Assembly: GCA_910577515.1 (NCBI GenBank)
Contig: CAJTLW010000002.1
Location: 124,001 to 188,000 of the forward strand
Source of the DNA: an uncultured Vampirovibrio sp.
Lineage (GTDB): Bacteria > Cyanobacteriota > Vampirovibrionia > Gastranaerophilales > Gastranaerophilaceae
Length of the DNA stretch: 64,000 nt
Reading direction: 5' to 3'
Positions 1-9,148 of this stretch are shown here, piece after piece. A model generated the notes under the pieces. The model saw only the letters and a list, made by a program, of their open reading frames with translations. It made no database searches and had not been told where the DNA came from. How positions within the stretch are numbered: position 1 is the stretch's first letter; every line of letters begins with the position of its first letter. The position numbers were made by a program, and so were the translations under genes.

Positions 1-46
1 AAAACGGCAAATTTGTTATATAGCTGAAATTTTCAGGGGTGAAATT

Positions 47-994
47 TTGAATAAAGCATTGTATAAAGAGATTTCAGATTGTTTAAATAAGGATTTATTT
101 CTTATGGAAGATAAAATGAAATCTCTTTTGCTTGAAAATGGTGATTTTGAGCCTGCATTTCAAAATGATATTCTGGATTTTATTTTTGCAAAATCAAAAA
201 GACTAAGACCTCTTACGGTTTTTTTAATTAAAAATATGTTTAATTCCTCTGATGATAAGCTTGTAGACCTTGCTATTGCATTGGAAATATTGCATAGTGC
301 CACTTTAGTACATGATGATATTATTGATAATGCCAGAATAAGACGCCTAAACCCTGCTTTCAATTTTAAATATAATCCTCAAATTGCAGTGATTTTAGGT
401 GATTATCTTTTATCATTGTCTTTAAAACTATTATCTAAAATTGGTTCCGCTGCAGTGTTTTCTTATTTTGCCGATAATACATTGAAAATTTGCAAAGGTG
501 AAATTAATCAGTTTTTTAACAAAGAAAAAACGGTCACGATTGAAGAATATCTTGAAAAATCAAAAAATAAAACCTCATCCCTTTTTCTTTGTGGTGCAAA
601 ATCTGCTCTGCATTTGATTAATAAAGAAAAGCTGTTATCTAATGGAGAAAATGATGCAATTTTAGATTTTGTTTTAAATTTTTCTTTAGCTTTTCAAATT
701 TATGATGATATTGAAAATTTCAAATCCGATTTTGAAGCACTAAATACCGAAAAACAAAGTTCCGACCTTAAAAATGGCATATACACTCTTCCTTTTCTTT
801 ATATATCGCAACAAAATCATCTTTATGATATTATAAATTTGAATAAAGACGATAAAGTTTATAAGGAAGCGCTTGAATTTTCAAAAAACTATAAAGATAA
901 AATCTTAAACGAAGCGCAAAATAGTATTAATAAGCTTAATGATGAATATAACACAAGCCTTTTTATAAAGCTTGCGGATGTTTTTAAAAATTAA
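47..994 (+). CDS. Polyprenyl diphosphate synthase (trans-isoprenyl transferase)
   Basis: A 315-residue isoprenyl diphosphate synthase, which would elongate allylic diphosphates with isopentenyl diphosphate to make a precursor of quinone or carrier lipids. Both aspartate-rich Mg-binding motifs are visible: HDDIIDNARIRR near residue 89 and YDDIENFKSD near residue 219. The SDLKNGIYTLP segment after the second motif is also typical. Length fits the family (about 300-330). The start chosen is a TTG preceded by AGGGGTG at suitable spacing; the same frame stays open to the left edge, so a start outside the window cannot be excluded, but the family usually begins about here. The next gene, lepB, follows after 9 bases, so the two are probably co-transcribed. 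Chain length cannot be told from the sequence. Confidence 0.9.
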   Translation: MNKALYKEISDCLNKDLFLMEDKMKSLLLENGDFEPAFQNDILDFIFAKSKRLRPLTVFLIKNMFNSSDDKLVDLAIALEILHSATLVHDDIIDNARIRRLNPAFNFKYNPQIAVILGDYLLSLSLKLLSKIGSAAVFSYFADNTLKICKGEINQFFNKEKTVTIEEYLEKSKNKTSSLFLCGAKSALHLINKEKLLSNGENDAILDFVLNFSLAFQIYDDIENFKSDFEALNTEKQSSDLKNGIYTLPFLYISQQNHLYDIINLNKDDKVYKEALEFSKNYKDKILNEAQNSINKLNDEYNTSLFIKLADVFKN

Positions 995-1003
995 AGGGTA
1001 CAG

Positions 1004-1633
1004 ATGAAATTAAATTTTAAAGAAATTATAAAAAAAATACCATCAGCACTTAAAGAAGCACTTGATACGATTTTATTTGTTTTAATAGCAGTTATTGTTA
1101 TTCGCTTTTTTATAGGCGAATTGAGATGGATACCTTCTGGGTCTATGCATCCTACATTAATTGAAGGCGACAGGCTTTTTGTTGAAAAACTTTCAAAACC
1201 CTTTAGAGAACCTCAAAGAGGAGATATTCTTGTATTTTACCCGCCCGATGAACCTTTAAGAAAAGATTTTTTCTCAATAATTTCAAGGCTTACGGGTATT
1301 TTTTGCAAAGATGTTGCATTTATTAAAAGAATTGTCGGCATGCCTGGTGATAAACTAGAAATTAAATCCGAAGAAGACGGGTATTTTGTTTATATTAACG
1401 ATATCAAGCTGAATGAGCCTTATATTTTATCAAAAACAGACTGGATGCCCTGTCGTGATGATATGTATTGCGGGCCTTTAAATGTTCCTGATGATAATTA
1501 TTTTATGATGGGTGATAATAGGGGAAACAGCCAAGATAGCCGTTTTTGGGGGTTTTTACCTAAAAATAGAATTATAGGCCGCGCAATTTTTGTATTTTTT
1601 CCACCCTCAAGAACGCAAAATCTTGCAAAGTAA
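1004..1633 (+). CDS. lepB: Signal peptidase I
   Basis: Type I signal peptidase, 209 residues, a membrane-anchored serine protease that removes signal peptides outside the membrane. One N-terminal membrane segment spans about residues 20-37. The catalytic serine lies in PSGSMHPTL (Ser47) and the general-base lysine in FIKRIVGMPGDKL (near residue 108). The conserved C-terminal box GDNRGNSQDSRFWG is present. The ATG lies 9 bases after the prenyl synthase stop with only a weak ribosome site (AAAGGGT just overlapping the upstream stop). Small and single-anchor, like Gram-positive and cyanobacterial forms. Clients are likely the secreted proteins elsewhere in the window (TPR protein at 54.4 kb, exported proteins near 9-10 kb and 20 kb). 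Confidence 0.95.
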   Translation: MKLNFKEIIKKIPSALKEALDTILFVLIAVIVIRFFIGELRWIPSGSMHPTLIEGDRLFVEKLSKPFREPQRGDILVFYPPDEPLRKDFFSIISRLTGIFCKDVAFIKRIVGMPGDKLEIKSEEDGYFVYINDIKLNEPYILSKTDWMPCRDDMYCGPLNVPDDNYFMMGDNRGNSQDSRFWGFLPKNRIIGRAIFVFFPPSRTQNLAK

Positions 1634-1672
1634 GTTTTTATTAACAGATTAATAAATATACTGTTACAAAAT

Positions 1673-1702
1673 TTGACATACTAATGCTTTTTATTGTGTA
1701 AT
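1673..1702 (+). promoter_or_regulatory. Promoter of smc-scpA-scpB
   Basis: A consensus -35 TTGACA (1673-1678), an 18-bp spacer and a -10 TGTAAT (1697-1702) lie 35 bp before the smc start. A short inverted repeat TAACAG/CTGTTA sits just upstream, around 1643-1665. Confidence 0.6.
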
Positions 1703-1737
1703 ATTTATATCTACGCCTATAGTCCGGATTTTATTTA

Positions 1738-4700
1738 ATGCACATAAAACGATTAGAGATTGATAATTTTAAATCTTTTGCAAACAAGACCGAAATCCCG
1801 TTTTTTCCGGGTTTTACGGCTATTGCTGGTATAAATGGCTCTGGAAAAAGTAATATTATAGATAGCATTCTTTTTACTTTGGGCTTATCTTCTTCGCGAG
1901 CATTGAGGTCTGAAGGCGGCGTAGCAGACCTTATTACAACCCATAACAACAGAAACGAAGCCTCGGTTAAGGTTGTGTTCGACCTTGATGATGATATTGG
2001 AACAGAGCTGTCTTTTGCAAGGAAGATAAGGAAAACCCCGTCAGGATATGTTAGCACTTATTCAATGAATGATAAAACCGTAACGCTTACGCAAATCCAT
2101 TCAGAGCTTGAAAAATATCAAATTACTCCAAATAGCTATAACGTTATTATGCAAGGAGATGTTCTAAGCCTTGTAAAGTGTTCATCTTTAGAAAAAAGAA
2201 AATTTATCGATGAAGTAGCAGGTACTGCAGATTTTGATAGAAAAATAGAAACCGCAACTGGAGAACTTGAGGTTGTTGAAAGCAGGGTGAAAGATTCGCT
2301 TCTTGTGATGCAGGGGCTGGATGAAACCCTTGAAAAATTAAAGGAAGAAAGGGAAGTTGCACTTAAATATCAGGAGATTAAGGCGCAAAAGACAGAGCTT
2401 GAAGGGCAGATTACAACTGTTCAATATTTTAATTTCAAAAAAATATTGGAAATGGCGCATGAAAATATTTTAAGATGCACTAAAGATAAGAAAAAACAGG
2501 AAATTGAAATTGAAAATAAGCAAGCAGAAATTAATCAAAAAAAACAGGAATATGATGAAATTTGTGCTAAAGTGCGGGCGCAGGGCGAAGATAAGCAGCT
2601 TGAAGTAAAAAAACTTGTTGAAGAAAAGAAAAGCGAAATTCAAAGAAAAAAAGATTCAATCCTATACACGGAAAAGCAAATTATTTCAAACAATAAAACT
2701 GTTTATGCTGCACAAAACGCTATTGAAGGGCATAATAAAGACGTTGAATCTGGAAAACTTAATATAGAAAATAAAGAAAAATTAAAGCTTGAATTAAATA
2801 AAAATCTTGAATTGAAGCAGCAGGAGCGAAATCAAATTTTAACTGATATGACAGGTTTAAACGAGGCTGCAAACAGCTATATTGAAAAAAGAAACACGTT
2901 AAGAAAAGAATTAGATACTCTTAAAGATAAAGAAAATGATTTAATTAAGGAAGAAAAGCTTCCAAATGAATCCAAGCTTGAAAACCTTAAAAATGAACTG
3001 GATAATACAAACAAAGCTGTTGAAGAATTAGAAAAAAGAAATAAAAACTTTGATGAAAATTCAGATAAATTATCTTCTCAGGTGGAAATTTTAACCAAAG
3101 AGCTTGATGATATCAAAATGATGCACAAGGCAGTGCTTTCGGATATTGATAAAACAAGAACACAATTGCAGGATGATGCTTATTCTATTCAGCTTGCAAA
3201 TAAAAAAATAGCACAACTTGAAGCAAACAGGCAGGCATATAAAACATTCGGGCTTGGTGAGGGTGTTGAAACCATTATGCAGGCAAAGCTAGAAGGGGTT
3301 CACGCACCTTTAAGCCAGCTGGCGGATGTGGATAGCGAATATTCAACTGCTATAAATGAGGCTTTAGGCGGCAGAGGCAGGTTTATAATAGTAGAAGATG
3401 AAAATGTTGCAACCCGTGCGCTTGATTTATTAAAGGCGCAAGGCAGAGGAAGAGCAACATGTTTACCTTTGAATAAACTAAAGCCTGTACCGAATAATCT
3501 TCCATTGCCAAAATTAGACGGCGTTATTGATTTTGCAATAAATCTGCTTGATTTTGACGATAAGTACATTAAGGCATTTTTCTTTGCGCTTTCTGATACG
3601 CTTGTTGTTGATAATATGCGCACCGCTAAGAAATTAATGGGCAAATACAGAATAATCACTCTTGATGGTGAAATTTTTGAAAAATCAGGCGCAATCACAG
3701 GCGGCGAGAAGAAAAAGAACGCTCCGGCCTTCGGTAAAGCAGACGATAGAGAATTAAACAACTACAAAGAACGTTTTAAAGAGCTTGAAGAAACCTACAG
3801 AAGCCGCAGCGCAAAATTAAACGAGCTTGAATTAAAATCAGAACAATTAAGGGGTGAACATTCTAATGCCTTAAATTCTCTTCAGGCTGCAAAATATGAA
3901 TATTCCCAAATTTTAAAAGCACATGAAGAGTTTGAAAAAACCATTGAAGAAAAGCTTAGAAGAATAAATGAGCTTACGCCTGAAATCAAAAAAACAGAAA
4001 CTCTTCTTGATAAAGTTGAGCAAAAACACGTTGAAATCATTGAAAATATTACAAATATCCAAACAGAAGTAGCTGAAGTTGAAAAATTTATTGACGAAGG
4101 CGAATTGAAAAAGCTTCAGGAAATGACAAAAGGTGTAGAGGATGAGATTAAAAACATTGAAAAGCAGATTTTAAATGTTGAAAATGAAATCTCAAAAGAA
4201 AACTATACGATAAATTTTGCACAGCAGATGATTGAAGTTAAACAAAACGATATTAAAAAAATGACCTCTGATAACGTTATGCTGAATGAAGACAAAGGCA
4301 AGATGGAGCTTGAAATTGGCGAAATTCAAAAAGTCCTTGTCGAGCTTGAAAAACAGGTGGTTGAACTTGGTAAAAACCTTGTGGAGCTGCAAAATATAAG
4401 GCAAAAAGTGCAAGATGAGATGATTGAAGCTGAAAAGGCTAAAAACATCCTTGAAAATGAGATTGAACGCATTAAAGAAGCTATTGAAGCTGCAAAAGCA
4501 CGCAGGGGCGAATTTGAGCCGCAGCTTGAGGCTGTTATCGAGGAATTAAAAGAAAAAGGCATTAAAACGGATGATTTAACCCCGACAGAGGTTTCTATTG
4601 AAGAAATAACCGGCAAAATTCAGAAACTCCAGAGAAAAATGGATGATTTAGGTTTGGTCAATATGCGTGCAATTGAAGACTATGACGTTGTTTTAAACCG

Positions 4701-5238
4701 CCAGAAAGAATTGAATGTAAAGATTGAAACCCTTGAAAATGAGAAAAATGAAATTAAAAGCAGGATGATGGGGTATGAAAACCTTAAAAAAGAAACGTTC
4801 TTAAGTACGTTTAATTCTGTAAACAACCATTTTAAGGCTATTTTTACGGAACTTACAGATGGTTATGGCGAGCTTATTTTGGAAAATCCTGAAAATCCTT
4901 TCCTTGGCGGTCTTACAGTAGAAGGAAACCAGAAAAACAAAGAAAAACAAAAGCTTGCAGGTATGAGCGGCGGCGAAAAAACGCTTATGGCGTTATCACT
5001 GGTGTTTGCTGTGCAAAGACACATGCCGGCTCCCTTCTATGCGCTGGATGAGGTAGATGCAGCACTTGACGGCTTTAATGTTGAACGTATTGCAAAGATG
5101 ATAAGCGGCCAATCAGACCACACACAATTTATTGTAATTAGCCAAAGGTCGCAAATGAATGATATGGCGGCACGCGTGGTCGGCGTTACTCAAAACAGAG
5201 GCAGAACAATGGTTTCAGGTATGACAAATAGCAAGTAA
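1738..5238 (+). CDS. smc: Chromosome segregation ATPase SMC
   Basis: Full-length SMC, 1166 residues, the core of the bacterial condensin complex that organises and segregates the chromosome. The N-terminal head has the Walker A motif GINGSGKSN near residue 35 and the residues around NVIMQGDVL. Two long coiled-coil arms (about 165-500 and 665-1000) flank a hinge domain (about 505-650, with the Gly-rich LGGRGRFI). The C-terminal head has the ABC signature LAGMSGGEKTLMALSL and Walker B/D-loop FYALDEVDAALDG. The gene is followed after 10 bases by scpA and then by overlapping scpB, so the whole SMC-ScpAB complex is encoded in one operon. Confidence 0.98.
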   Translation: MHIKRLEIDNFKSFANKTEIPFFPGFTAIAGINGSGKSNIIDSILFTLGLSSSRALRSEGGVADLITTHNNRNEASVKVVFDLDDDIGTELSFARKIRKTPSGYVSTYSMNDKTVTLTQIHSELEKYQITPNSYNVIMQGDVLSLVKCSSLEKRKFIDEVAGTADFDRKIETATGELEVVESRVKDSLLVMQGLDETLEKLKEEREVALKYQEIKAQKTELEGQITTVQYFNFKKILEMAHENILRCTKDKKKQEIEIENKQAEINQKKQEYDEICAKVRAQGEDKQLEVKKLVEEKKSEIQRKKDSILYTEKQIISNNKTVYAAQNAIEGHNKDVESGKLNIENKEKLKLELNKNLELKQQERNQILTDMTGLNEAANSYIEKRNTLRKELDTLKDKENDLIKEEKLPNESKLENLKNELDNTNKAVEELEKRNKNFDENSDKLSSQVEILTKELDDIKMMHKAVLSDIDKTRTQLQDDAYSIQLANKKIAQLEANRQAYKTFGLGEGVETIMQAKLEGVHAPLSQLADVDSEYSTAINEALGGRGRFIIVEDENVATRALDLLKAQGRGRATCLPLNKLKPVPNNLPLPKLDGVIDFAINLLDFDDKYIKAFFFALSDTLVVDNMRTAKKLMGKYRIITLDGEIFEKSGAITGGEKKKNAPAFGKADDRELNNYKERFKELEETYRSRSAKLNELELKSEQLRGEHSNALNSLQAAKYEYSQILKAHEEFEKTIEEKLRRINELTPEIKKTETLLDKVEQKHVEIIENITNIQTEVAEVEKFIDEGELKKLQEMTKGVEDEIKNIEKQILNVENEISKENYTINFAQQMIEVKQNDIKKMTSDNVMLNEDKGKMELEIGEIQKVLVELEKQVVELGKNLVELQNIRQKVQDEMIEAEKAKNILENEIERIKEAIEAAKARRGEFEPQLEAVIEELKEKGIKTDDLTPTEVSIEEITGKIQKLQRKMDDLGLVNMRAIEDYDVVLNRQKELNVKIETLENEKNEIKSRMMGYENLKKETFLSTFNSVNNHFKAIFTELTDGYGELILENPENPFLGGLTVEGNQKNKEKQKLAGMSGGEKTLMALSLVFAVQRHMPAPFYALDEVDAALDGFNVERIAKMISGQSDHTQFIVISQRSQMNDMAARVVGVTQNRGRTMVSGMTNSK

Positions 5239-5248
5239 GAGAAAAATT

Positions 5249-6208
5249 ATGAATAATGCGATAAAATTTTATGATAATAAGAACAAAGAAGAATTCAACA
5301 AGAAAACAGGCGTTGGGTCAAATTATGAATATGAAATGGTAGAATCCGTTTCAAATGCTGCAACAAATCCGTTTGATGCTATTGAAATTATTGTAAATAT
5401 GGCAAAAACAGGCAAAATTGACCCCTGGAATATTGATGTTGTTAAAGTTTATGATGAGTATATGAAAAAGCTCAAAGAGTTTAACCAGAATGAAAATTTA
5501 AAGCTTATTGGAAGAACTTTTGTGCCGACAGCGGCACTTGTAAACCTGAAATCAAAGGTGCTTGCAGGTATTAGCCTTAAAGATTTTGAACCGGCACCCG
5601 AGTTTGATGAATTTGATGATTACAATGATTTAGAAGGTTATGAAGGTGAGCAGCTGCAATTGCCATCATCAAACATAATCTCTTTTGATGAAGTGCTGCA
5701 AAGAAGAACAAGTACAAAATTAAACAGAAATAGAGGAGTTACCTTAAAAGATTTAATACGGCATCTTGAATTTTATGAACAATTAGAGAAAAAACGTGAA
5801 TTAAAAAATGCGCTCGATAGCCATAAAAGCCGTATGAACCGCAAATATTCCAAAATGACCACAAGCGATATCCTCGATATGACACAGGATGAATACATTG
5901 AAGGCCTTGTGGATAAGATGGAGCAAAACCTAAATAAAATTTTAGAAAAAAATGAAATGATTGAAATCAATGAGCTTACGCTTCTTGGTTTTTCAAAAAC
6001 TGCGGCCTATATTGCAATTTTATATCTTGTATCCTACGGCAAATTTGAAATTTATCAAAAAGAATTTTACGGAGATTTATTTGTAAAATTACCGTCAAAA
6101 TTATCTGAAGAAAATATTCAGCCAAACGAAGGCATTAAAACTCTTAAAAAAACACTTAATAAGAAAAAAGCTTTATCAAACGATGAGGAACTTGAAGATG
6201 CCTCTTAA
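5249..6208 (+). CDS. scpA: Segregation and condensation protein A (kleisin)
   Basis: Kleisin subunit of the SMC-ScpAB complex, 319 residues, which bridges the two SMC heads and binds ScpB. The N-terminal part contains the typical DPWNIDVVKVYDEYM helix-turn segment (about residues 57-71), preceded by an extended tail of some 35 residues that is longer than in most family members. The C-terminal winged-helix part (about 225-290) carries LTLLGFSKTAAYIAILYLVS. The middle (about 110-140) is acidic and low in complexity. The assignment rests on this pattern plus the position between smc and scpB. The C-terminal tail overlaps the scpB start, which suggests translational coupling. Confidence 0.93.
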   Translation: MNNAIKFYDNKNKEEFNKKTGVGSNYEYEMVESVSNAATNPFDAIEIIVNMAKTGKIDPWNIDVVKVYDEYMKKLKEFNQNENLKLIGRTFVPTAALVNLKSKVLAGISLKDFEPAPEFDEFDDYNDLEGYEGEQLQLPSSNIISFDEVLQRRTSTKLNRNRGVTLKDLIRHLEFYEQLEKKRELKNALDSHKSRMNRKYSKMTTSDILDMTQDEYIEGLVDKMEQNLNKILEKNEMIEINELTLLGFSKTAAYIAILYLVSYGKFEIYQKEFYGDLFVKLPSKLSEENIQPNEGIKTLKKTLNKKKALSNDEELEDAS

Positions 6209-6773
6209 TGAAGAAAATTTTGAAACAAAAGATATACAAAATGCAGATTTAAACCCTGAAGATTTGGCAAATAATCTTAAGGCAAAAGTTGAAGCGGTTT
6301 TGTTTATTACTGCCCGCGCAATGCAGCCTTTGGAAATTTCCGAGCTTTTGAATATCCCCGAAGAGGAGATTGAAAATGCACTTTTAGATTTGATGTTTGA
6401 TTATTCATCCCGCGACGGTGCGCTTGAAATTGATGATGAAGACGGGTATATAATTCAGGTTAAAGCAGAACATCTTGATATAGTTGAAAAACTTTGCCCT
6501 GTGGATATCAAGCCTGCTGTTGCAAAAACTCTTCTTATAATTGCCCTTAAAGAACCCATAAGACAGTCTTATCTTAAAGAATTAAGGTCGAATGCTTATG
6601 AACATATAGCAGAGCTTCTTGAAAAAGGATTTATCTCAAGAACTAAAGATAAAAACGGACGTTCTTACAATTTAAAAACCACCCCGAAATTTGCAGAATA
6701 TTTTAAATTAAAAGGGGATGCCAAAACCCTTGCAAAACTTTTGGATACAACAAACGATATTAAAAATCTTTAA
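6198..6773 (+). CDS. scpB: Segregation and condensation protein B
   Basis: ScpB, about 191 residues, which dimerises and binds the kleisin ScpA. Two winged-helix domains are visible: the first around KVEAVLFITARAMQPLEISEL and the second around AVAKTLLIIALKEPIRQSYLKELRS. I chose the ATG at 6198 because GAGGA (6185-6189) lies 8 bases before it; an in-frame ATG at 6183 has no such site. The start lies inside the end of scpA (11-base overlap), typical of stoichiometric partners. The C-terminal tail is short. Confidence 0.93.
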   Translation: MPLNEENFETKDIQNADLNPEDLANNLKAKVEAVLFITARAMQPLEISELLNIPEEEIENALLDLMFDYSSRDGALEIDDEDGYIIQVKAEHLDIVEKLCPVDIKPAVAKTLLIIALKEPIRQSYLKELRSNAYEHIAELLEKGFISRTKDKNGRSYNLKTTPKFAEYFKLKGDAKTLAKLLDTTNDIKNL

Positions 6774-6818
6774 AAATAGCCAAATAGTCAAAGAAGCACT
6801 TATATTTTAAAATATGCC

Positions 6819-6848
6819 TTGCTTTTTTCAGTTCTTTTTTAGTATAAT
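6819..6848 (+). promoter_or_regulatory. Promoter of the ferredoxin gene
   Basis: TTGCTT (6819-6824), an 18-bp spacer and a perfect TATAAT (6843-6848). The ferredoxin gene therefore seems to be its own transcription unit, separate from the smc operon. Confidence 0.65.
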
Positions 6849-6898
6849 TTTAATCAAAGACACAATGTTTTTACTAAATAAATTAAGGAGTTATTTAA

Positions 6899-7078
6899 AT
6901 GAAAGTTAAAATCGAAGAAGGTTGCATAGCATGCGGCGCTTGCGAATCTTTTTGCCCGGATGTTTTCAAGGTAGAAGATGTTGCAGTTGTTGATGAAGCA
7001 AATATTGCAGGGAATGAAGACTGTGTTAAAGAAGCAGCTGAATCTTGCCCTGTTTCAGTTATTCAAATTGAAGAATAA
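6899..7078 (+). CDS. Small [4Fe-4S] ferredoxin
   Basis: A 59-residue ferredoxin. Cysteines 9, 12 and 15 (GCIACGAC) and Cys50 (SCPVSV) match the ligands of the single-cluster ferredoxin of Thermotoga maritima, while Cys19 (FCPDVF) and Cys42 (DCVKEA) match the pair that forms a disulfide there; the spacing is the same within one residue. It would carry low-potential electrons between oxidoreductases in the cytoplasm. AAGGAG (6885-6890) lies 8 bases before the ATG. Flanked by its own promoter and a strong terminator, so it is monocistronic. Such a carrier fits an anaerobic metabolism; the redox partners are not encoded next to it. Confidence 0.93.
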   Translation: MKVKIEEGCIACGACESFCPDVFKVEDVAVVDEANIAGNEDCVKEAAESCPVSVIQIEE

Positions 7079-7095
7079 TTGATTAAAACCAATTT

Positions 7096-7134
7096 AAAAC
7101 ACCCCTTGTTAAAAAAAAGGGGTGTTTTGTTTTA
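7096..7134 (+). terminator. Intrinsic terminator after ferredoxin (probably bidirectional)
   Basis: A perfect 12-bp stem, AAAACACCCCTT (7096-7107) with AAGGGGTGTTTT (7117-7128), loop of 9, followed by GTTTTAT. It also lies just beyond the 3' end of the converging minus-strand gene ending at 7141. Confidence 0.85.
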
Positions 7135-7140
7135 TATGTT

Positions 7141-9075
7141 TTAGTTTAATTTGCTAACGTCAGCCCCTGCAGGCACCATAAATATTTCCCCAAATTTATT
7201 TCTGTAAGGAATATAATCATCAATGGTGACAACTGATGGTTTAGAGTTTTCATCCAAGCCTTTTGATTTTCTAAATGCTTTATTTATTTTATCGCAAATG
7301 AATTTTGTAACTCCGCCTACTGCAAGCGAAACTGCCATTGCTTTACCACCGCTTATGCTCTTTATTGCGCATCCAAGGTTTGTGGCAACTGTTGAAACAA
7401 TGGGAATTCCTGTTGATAAGGTTAAACTTACGCGCTCATCATTGTTTTCAGCCTGTGCTGTATATAAGCCCATAAGCCCTACAGAACCCATAACTGTCAT
7501 AAAGTCTGTTGGCGCACAACCGCAGTTTATATCTCTCAATTTATCTAAAATATCGTTTACTTCGCCATGATAGGCATTTTGTAAAGATTTCTGGAATGTT
7601 CTGTATTGCGGAAGAACAACTTTATTATATGTATCGTTATCTAATACCTGCCTTGCAATATCCATAATCTCTTCGACTTTTCCGCCCTGAACGCTTGTTA
7701 TAGATTTTTTAACGCTTTCAAGAGTTTTGACTGCCTCGGCACCATTTGCAGTATTTAATTTTGTAACGCGTCCTATTAAATCATCAAGCTTTCCGCAAAG
7801 CTCCTGCTGTGCCTTAGAAGATGTTGCTGAGCCGTCAAATAACGTCTTTTTGTATTTATCAAATAATCTTAGTGTTTTATCAATTTCTGTATATGTATCA
7901 ATATCTGTTGTACCTAATATTTTCTTAAGGCCTGCAATATTATCAATATTATCTTCTACAACAGTGCCTGTAGTTTTGGTTATAAAATCTACTGTATCTT
8001 TAACCTGTTTTGCATAACTTGCCTTTGCATCTTTTACAACGCTGCCTGCAACAGGGCTTGTCAACAATTCAGAGAATTGCTTGCTCTTAATTTTATCAAT
8101 AAAACCTTCTGTTGCTTGTTCTGTCAGGCTTGCTGCTGTTTTTTGAAGCTCTCCGTTTGCATCTTTTGTTAAGCCCTTAAGAGCATTGTTGTAACCCCAC
8201 ATTCTGTCATTAGCATTTGAGCTTAAACCTGTCAATTTTTCGCCGGTTTCTGCAAAAAGTTTTTCAACATCTTCTAAAATCTCACTTGCTTTTTTCTTAC
8301 TGCCCCCGATTGCAAATTTTTTATCAGGGTTTGCATTTAATACCTTTTTAAGTTCTTCAAGGGTAGATGCTGAATATTCTTCATAATTTTTAGAAGTTTT
8401 TACATATTTTTTAACACCATCTTTTATGCCTTCATTTTCATAAAGTCGTGTAGAATGTTTATCCAGTATATGGAACCAGCTTAATACCTTTCCGACCGTC
8501 TTTTTATATGCTTCTGCAGCCTTTTTCTTAAGACCGGTCATTTTTGATGTATCAAGCCTTCTTCCTGTCACAATATCAGCTGCGTTTCTTGAGAACACAT
8601 CTTTTCCGTTTACGATATTTTCAGGAACTGCATTTAATTTTGCAAGTTTATTATCACGAAAATCATAGAATTTTTTAATCGTATCATCAAATTTTTCATT
8701 CCCCACAGAGCTTCTTAATTTTTGTAAAATCTTTTCGCATCCGCTCGTAATTAGGTTTCCAATGTGCTTTGCAGCTTTTCTTCCAGCTTTTGTTTTGCCT
8801 AAAAATGCTGCTGCCGCAATAGTTAGGGTTGTACCCAAAGATGCTGCCGCAATTTTTGCTTTTTTTGAACCATCTTTTTTTGTTTCAAAACCATCTTGCT
8901 TTGGGCCTGTTTGAATACTCGGAGCATTACTTTGTTGAGGATAATTTGAATAGGGGTTTTGGTTTCCTGTTTGAATTTGAACATTTTGAACAGCAGAACC
9001 CGTTTGCTTCAGATGTTTTTGAAGCAAATCGCTTTTTGGCGGTTCAAAATTAGTGTAGCTGCTGTTCAAAGACAT
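7141..9075 (-). CDS. Large Ala/Lys-rich helical membrane-associated protein, unknown function
   Basis: A 644-residue protein I do not recognise. It has a polar, Gln/Asn-rich N-terminal tail of about 70 residues without a signal peptide, then a hydrophobic Ala-rich segment (about 76-96, ending FLGKTKAGRKAAKH), a long, mostly helical middle, and two or three further hydrophobic stretches near the C terminus (about 525-545 and 555-605, with GGKAMAVSLAVGG). AGGG lies 8 bases before the ATG. The overall plan (disordered tail, hydrophobic helix followed by basic residues, helical body) recurs in proteins at 30.9, 41.4 and 59.7 kb, although no clear pairwise identity can be seen by eye. A lineage-specific envelope protein is a guess. 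Confidence 0.75.
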   Translation of the reverse strand: MSLNSSYTNFEPPKSDLLQKHLKQTGSAVQNVQIQTGNQNPYSNYPQQSNAPSIQTGPKQDGFETKKDGSKKAKIAAASLGTTLTIAAAAFLGKTKAGRKAAKHIGNLITSGCEKILQKLRSSVGNEKFDDTIKKFYDFRDNKLAKLNAVPENIVNGKDVFSRNAADIVTGRRLDTSKMTGLKKKAAEAYKKTVGKVLSWFHILDKHSTRLYENEGIKDGVKKYVKTSKNYEEYSASTLEELKKVLNANPDKKFAIGGSKKKASEILEDVEKLFAETGEKLTGLSSNANDRMWGYNNALKGLTKDANGELQKTAASLTEQATEGFIDKIKSKQFSELLTSPVAGSVVKDAKASYAKQVKDTVDFITKTTGTVVEDNIDNIAGLKKILGTTDIDTYTEIDKTLRLFDKYKKTLFDGSATSSKAQQELCGKLDDLIGRVTKLNTANGAEAVKTLESVKKSITSVQGGKVEEIMDIARQVLDNDTYNKVVLPQYRTFQKSLQNAYHGEVNDILDKLRDINCGCAPTDFMTVMGSVGLMGLYTAQAENNDERVSLTLSTGIPIVSTVATNLGCAIKSISGGKAMAVSLAVGGVTKFICDKINKAFRKSKGLDENSKPSVVTIDDYIPYRNKFGEIFMVPAGADVSKLN

Positions 9076-9148
9076 TTTATTACCCTGATGTTTCTTTATA
9101 TTTATATAAAAACAAACAAAATAAAATTGTTGCCTTTTTTAACTGTTT